From: Ramlibacter sp. | Lineage (GTDB): Bacteria > Pseudomonadota > Gammaproteobacteria > Burkholderiales > Burkholderiaceae_C | Reading direction: 5' to 3' | Length of the DNA: 64,000 nucleotides | Assembly: GCA_029237735.1 (NCBI GenBank) | Contig: JAQZBU010000008.1 | Location: forward strand, 90,763 to 154,762 | In this document: positions 60,960-64,000 of the stretch, in pieces | Position numbering within the stretch: the stretch's first letter is position 1 | Layout of the letters: each line of letters starts with the position of its first letter | Made by a program: the position numbers and the translations under genes | The notes under the pieces: generated by a model | What the model saw: only the letters and a program-made list of their open reading frames with translations | The model's database searches: none | Told to the model about the DNA's origin: nothing

Positions 60960-61589
60960 ATGAATTCCCTGACACGTCGTTTCCGGGTGCCCGGACCCGC
61001 CGGCACCATCGAAGTCCTGCGTGACGAGCCTGCAGCGGGGCATGCGCTGCGCGGTACAGCGGTGATCGCGCATCCCCACCCGCTTTTTGGCGGGACGATG
61101 GACAACAAAGTCGTGCAGACGCTTGCCCGCGCGTTCGTTCAGTCAGGCTGGGCAGCGCTGCGTTTCAACTTTCGCGGCGTGGGCGCCAGCGAAGGCGAGC
61201 ACGACGAGGGCCGCGGCGAAACGCAGGACATGCTGGCACTGGTCGCAGACCAGGCGGGCGAAGGGCCGCTCGCGATCGCAGGCTTCTCGTTCGGGTCCTT
61301 CGTGGCCACTCGGGCGGTCGAGGCGGTGTGGAACGTGCGTGCCGTCGAAAAGATCGTGCTGGTGGGCACTGCGGCCTCGCGCTTCCAGGTCGCCGCGCTG
61401 CCGCACGAAGCGCATGACAGGACCCTTGTCATTCATGGCGAGCAGGATGACACGGTGCCATTGGCTTCGGTGATGGATTGGGCGCGCCCCCAGTCACTTC
61501 CCGTTACGGTGGTCCCAGGGGGCTCGCATTTCTTTCACGGACAATTGCCGCTCCTTAAAAGCCTGGTGCTGCGGCACCTCCGTTCCTGA
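60960..61589 (+). CDS. Alpha/beta hydrolase
   Basis: A 209-residue hydrolase of the short family often seen beside ferredoxins and cytochromes: AHPHPLFGGTMDNKVV, FRGVGASEGEHDEG, nucleophile elbow GFSFGSF (Ser), Asp in HGEQDDTVP and His in GGSHFFHG. Substrate unknown. 8 nt after the ferredoxin. Confidence 0.88.
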   Translation: MNSLTRRFRVPGPAGTIEVLRDEPAAGHALRGTAVIAHPHPLFGGTMDNKVVQTLARAFVQSGWAALRFNFRGVGASEGEHDEGRGETQDMLALVADQAGEGPLAIAGFSFGSFVATRAVEAVWNVRAVEKIVLVGTAASRFQVAALPHEAHDRTLVIHGEQDDTVPLASVMDWARPQSLPVTVVPGGSHFFHGQLPLLKSLVLRHLRS

Positions 61590-61599
61590 ACCGGTATCC

Positions 61600-62757
61600 A
61601 TGAAAAACACCTTGAGGGCGCTGCTGGCGCCGTTTCTCTTCCTTCTCTCGTTCACCGCCGCGGCGCAAGTGCCTCAACCTCCGGAAATCGCGGCGCGCAG
61701 CTACATGCTGCTCGACGTGTCGGCCAACCAGGTGCTGGCCGCTCGCGACATCGACGTCCCCGTGGAGCCGGCGTCGCTGACAAAACTCATGACCCAGTAC
61801 CTGGTCTTCGATGCGCTGCGCAGCAAGAAGATCGATTTGAAGCAGGGGCTGCCCGTCAGCCCTCGGGCCTGGAAAATGCCGGGCTCTCGTATGTTCATCG
61901 ACCCCAGCATGCAGGTACCGGTGGACGACCTGATCAAGGGCATGATCGTGCAGTCGGGCAATGACGCCACCGTCGCCTTGGCCGAGGGTGTTGGCGGCAC
62001 CGCCGAGCGCTTCGTGCAGCTCATGAACGAGCAGGCCAAGGCTTTTGGCATGAAAGGCACCGCGTACAAGAATCCCGAGGGCCTGACCGAGGCCGGCCAC
62101 ATCACGACGGCCCGGGACCTGAGCATTCTGTCGACCCGCCTGATGCACGATTTTCCGGAATACACGCACTATTACGCGATCAAGAAGTATCGCTACGAGG
62201 GCACTCCCACGGCCAACGACACCAACCGCAACATGCTGCTGTTCCGCGACCCGACGGTCGATGGCCTGAAGACTGGCCACACAGCCGCGGCGGGCTACTG
62301 CCTGATCGCCACGGCCAAGCGCGACTTTCCGAACATGGGCTCGCGCCGGCTGCTGGCGATCATCCTTGGCGCCAGCAGCGAAACCGCCCGCGCCAACGAA
62401 GCGCAGAAGCTTCTGAACTGGGGCTATACCGCTTACGAGGGCATCAAACTGTTCGACGCGAACCAGGCTGTAGTAACGCCTCCTGTGTGGAAGGGGACGC
62501 AGAACACGGCCAAGCTCGGCCGCCCGGAAGCCGTTGTGGTGGCGGTGCCCGCCGGCACGGCCTCACGGGTCAAGACGCAGGTGGCGCGGCCGGACCCACT
62601 GATCGCGCCGCTCACAAAAGGCCAGGCGGTCGGAACGCTGAAGATCAGTTCGGGTGACCAGCCGCTGCTGGACGTGCCACTCGTGGCGCTGGAGTCCGTG
62701 GAGCAGGCGGGCGTGTTCAGCCGGGCCTGGGACGCGGTCCGCCTCTGGATCAAGTGA
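61600..62757 (+). CDS. D-alanyl-D-alanine carboxypeptidase (PBP5/6 type)
   Basis: A 385-residue low-molecular-mass PBP with a signal peptide ending at TAAAQ. The SxxK motif is SLTK (Ser59, Lys62), SxN is SGN in VQSGNDATVAL, and KTG is in GLKTGHTAAAGY. A C-terminal beta domain and a terminal amphipathic helix (ending SRAWDAVRLWIK) would anchor it to the inner membrane. It trims pentapeptides in peptidoglycan. dacA/dacC not resolved, so no symbol. Confidence 0.92.
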   Translation: MKNTLRALLAPFLFLLSFTAAAQVPQPPEIAARSYMLLDVSANQVLAARDIDVPVEPASLTKLMTQYLVFDALRSKKIDLKQGLPVSPRAWKMPGSRMFIDPSMQVPVDDLIKGMIVQSGNDATVALAEGVGGTAERFVQLMNEQAKAFGMKGTAYKNPEGLTEAGHITTARDLSILSTRLMHDFPEYTHYYAIKKYRYEGTPTANDTNRNMLLFRDPTVDGLKTGHTAAAGYCLIATAKRDFPNMGSRRLLAIILGASSETARANEAQKLLNWGYTAYEGIKLFDANQAVVTPPVWKGTQNTAKLGRPEAVVVAVPAGTASRVKTQVARPDPLIAPLTKGQAVGTLKISSGDQPLLDVPLVALESVEQAGVFSRAWDAVRLWIK

Positions 62758-62880
62758 TCGGCGATCCGGTCGGCGCGTCATGAAGCGCGGAGCCGAGCCA
62801 TCACGCCGTCGTGAATAACGCTAATTTAGTATTCTGAGCACTCGGTTGCAGCGAGGTGCCACCGGTCGCAAACGCTCGCA

Positions 62881-62909
62881 TTGAGCAATTTAGCAGCCCG
62901 GGATATACT
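62881..62909 (+). promoter_or_regulatory. Sigma-70 promoter of the str operon
   Basis: TTGAGC (62881-62886), a 17-nt spacer, and TATACT (62904-62909), about 88 nt before rpsL. A small hairpin TCCCGC/GCGGGA (62919-62924, 62933-62938) follows in the leader. Confidence 0.7.
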
Positions 62910-62996
62910 CGAGGGCTTTCCCGCAATTTGGGGCGGGAGAGTTTTGCCATTCCGCATTCGCGGCAATCAGTTTTTATCGACGTTTAGGGACGTTCA

Positions 62997-63374
62997 ATGC
63001 CAACCATCAATCAACTCGTGCGTCAGGGGCGGGAGGTCGAAAAGACCAAATCCAAGAGCCCCGCGATGCAGAACAGCCCCCAGCGCCGGGGTGTGTGCAC
63101 GCGCGTCTACACGACGACGCCGAAGAAGCCGAACTCGGCGCTTCGTAAAGTCGCCAAGGTCCGACTGACCAACGGCTTCGAAGTCATTTCCTACATCGGC
63201 GGCGAAGGCCACAACCTGCAAGAGCACTCGGTGGTGCTCGTGCGCGGCGGTCGCGTCAAGGATTTGCCCGGTGTGCGCTACCACATCGTGCGCGGCTCGC
63301 TCGATCTGCAAGGCGTGAAAGACCGCAAGCAGTCGCGCTCCAAGTACGGCGCCAAGCGCCCGAAGAAGGCCTAA
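62997..63374 (+). CDS. rpsL: 30S ribosomal protein S12
   Basis: A 125-residue S12 with the decoding loop [17 protein letters not shown] and [15 protein letters not shown]. Both streptomycin-sensitive lysines (K42/K43 and K88 by E. coli numbering) are unchanged. First gene of the str operon. Confidence 0.97.
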   Translation: MPTINQLVRQGREVEKTKSKSPAMQNSPQRRGVCTRVYTTTPKKPNSALRKVAKVRLTNGFEVISYIGGEGHNLQEHSVVLVRGGRVKDLPGVRYHIVRGSLDLQGVKDRKQSRSKYGAKRPKKA

Positions 63375-63429
63375 GAGGTTCGTAGTTTGTCGGTGCGCGT
63401 TCTGCCCTGGCAGGCTGAATGTGCGTAGT

Positions 63430-63460
63430 GACCCGAAGCGCGGAATTGTCCGCGTGGGTC
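63430..63460 (+). promoter_or_regulatory. Strong hairpin in the rpsL-rpsG intercistronic region
   Basis: GACCC (63430-63434) pairs with GGGTC (63456-63460), then after a 3-nt bulge GCGCGGA (63438-63444) pairs with TCCGCGT (63449-63455, one G-T) over a 4-nt loop. In E. coli S7 represses its own translation by binding the rpsL-rpsG intercistronic RNA. A 162-nt gap here is unusually long for two neighbouring ribosomal genes. Confidence 0.6.
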
Positions 63461-63536
63461 GAGTAAGCGAAGGCCTGATGGCTTTCAAGGCCCCGCAAGG
63501 GACAAGCCAGCTGAAGCAAATTGAAGAGGTGAAAAA

Positions 63537-64000
<464 letters not shown>

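Overview
The window is a GC-rich, densely packed chromosomal segment from a betaproteobacterium, most likely Burkholderiales, family Comamonadaceae (Ramlibacter/Variovorax-like). That placement is inferred from protein families: a PhaM-type PHA granule protein, a DUF3567 protein, a 329-residue RpoA, infA between secY and rpmJ, an AtuA/MaoC/SDR acyl-CoA set, and an MCE operon with a PqiC-like lipoprotein. I see no prophage, insertion sequence, integron or CRISPR array.

Layout. 1-4.8 kb: a ChaN-like lipoprotein (cut by the window edge), an AbrB-family transporter, small conserved proteins, and an IclR regulator divergent from a fumarylacetoacetase-family hydrolase. 4.8-9.2 kb: a minus-strand trehalose operon otsB-GH15-otsA. 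9.3-13.8 kb: enoyl-CoA hydratase, PCu(A)C copper chaperone, PhaM-like protein, FIST and VirK/DUF535 proteins. 13.8-20.4 kb: an XRE regulator with its own palindrome, a CREST-type (alkaline ceramidase-like) membrane hydrolase, an MFS-acyltransferase fusion, a YiaA/B protein and a cluster of uncharacterised envelope proteins. 20.3-29.9 kb: tgt, queA, recG, oxyR, a DyP peroxidase, ubiA, proC, glpD.

30.1-39.1 kb holds a complete spc-alpha ribosomal region (rplN through rplQ, with secY, infA, rpmJ and rpoA), driven by a near-consensus promoter and followed by an initiator tRNA and its terminator. A tRNA-Arg(CCG), a dihaem cytochrome c and a structured, partly decayed intergenic region follow. 41.9-48 kb: GMC oxidoreductase, methylmalonate-semialdehyde dehydrogenase with a divergent LysR regulator, and AtuA. 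48-52.2 kb: an MCE-type lipid transport operon (permease, ATPase, MlaD-like, lipoprotein) ending in a cyclic-nucleotide-binding protein. 52.2-59.1 kb: MarC, MaoC, SDR, dienelactone hydrolase, amidohydrolase, GST, DUF1003, CorA, hemB. A probable ~100-nt sRNA gene follows, then VanZ, a thin ferredoxin, an alpha/beta hydrolase, a D,D-carboxypeptidase and the start of the str operon (rpsL, rpsG).

Most notable: rpsG (S7) is frameshifted by an apparent 4-nt loss, which in an essential gene is more likely an assembly error than biology. A strong hairpin sits between rpsL and rpsG, where S7 autoregulates in E. coli. Two related hairpins flank rpoA and two more precede rpsD. A 17-bp palindrome beside the XRE gene recurs in degenerate form 2.9 kb away, bracketing two membrane-lipid genes. 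Two unannotated RNA candidates lie at about 41.28-41.46 kb (minus) and 59.275-59.374 kb (plus).
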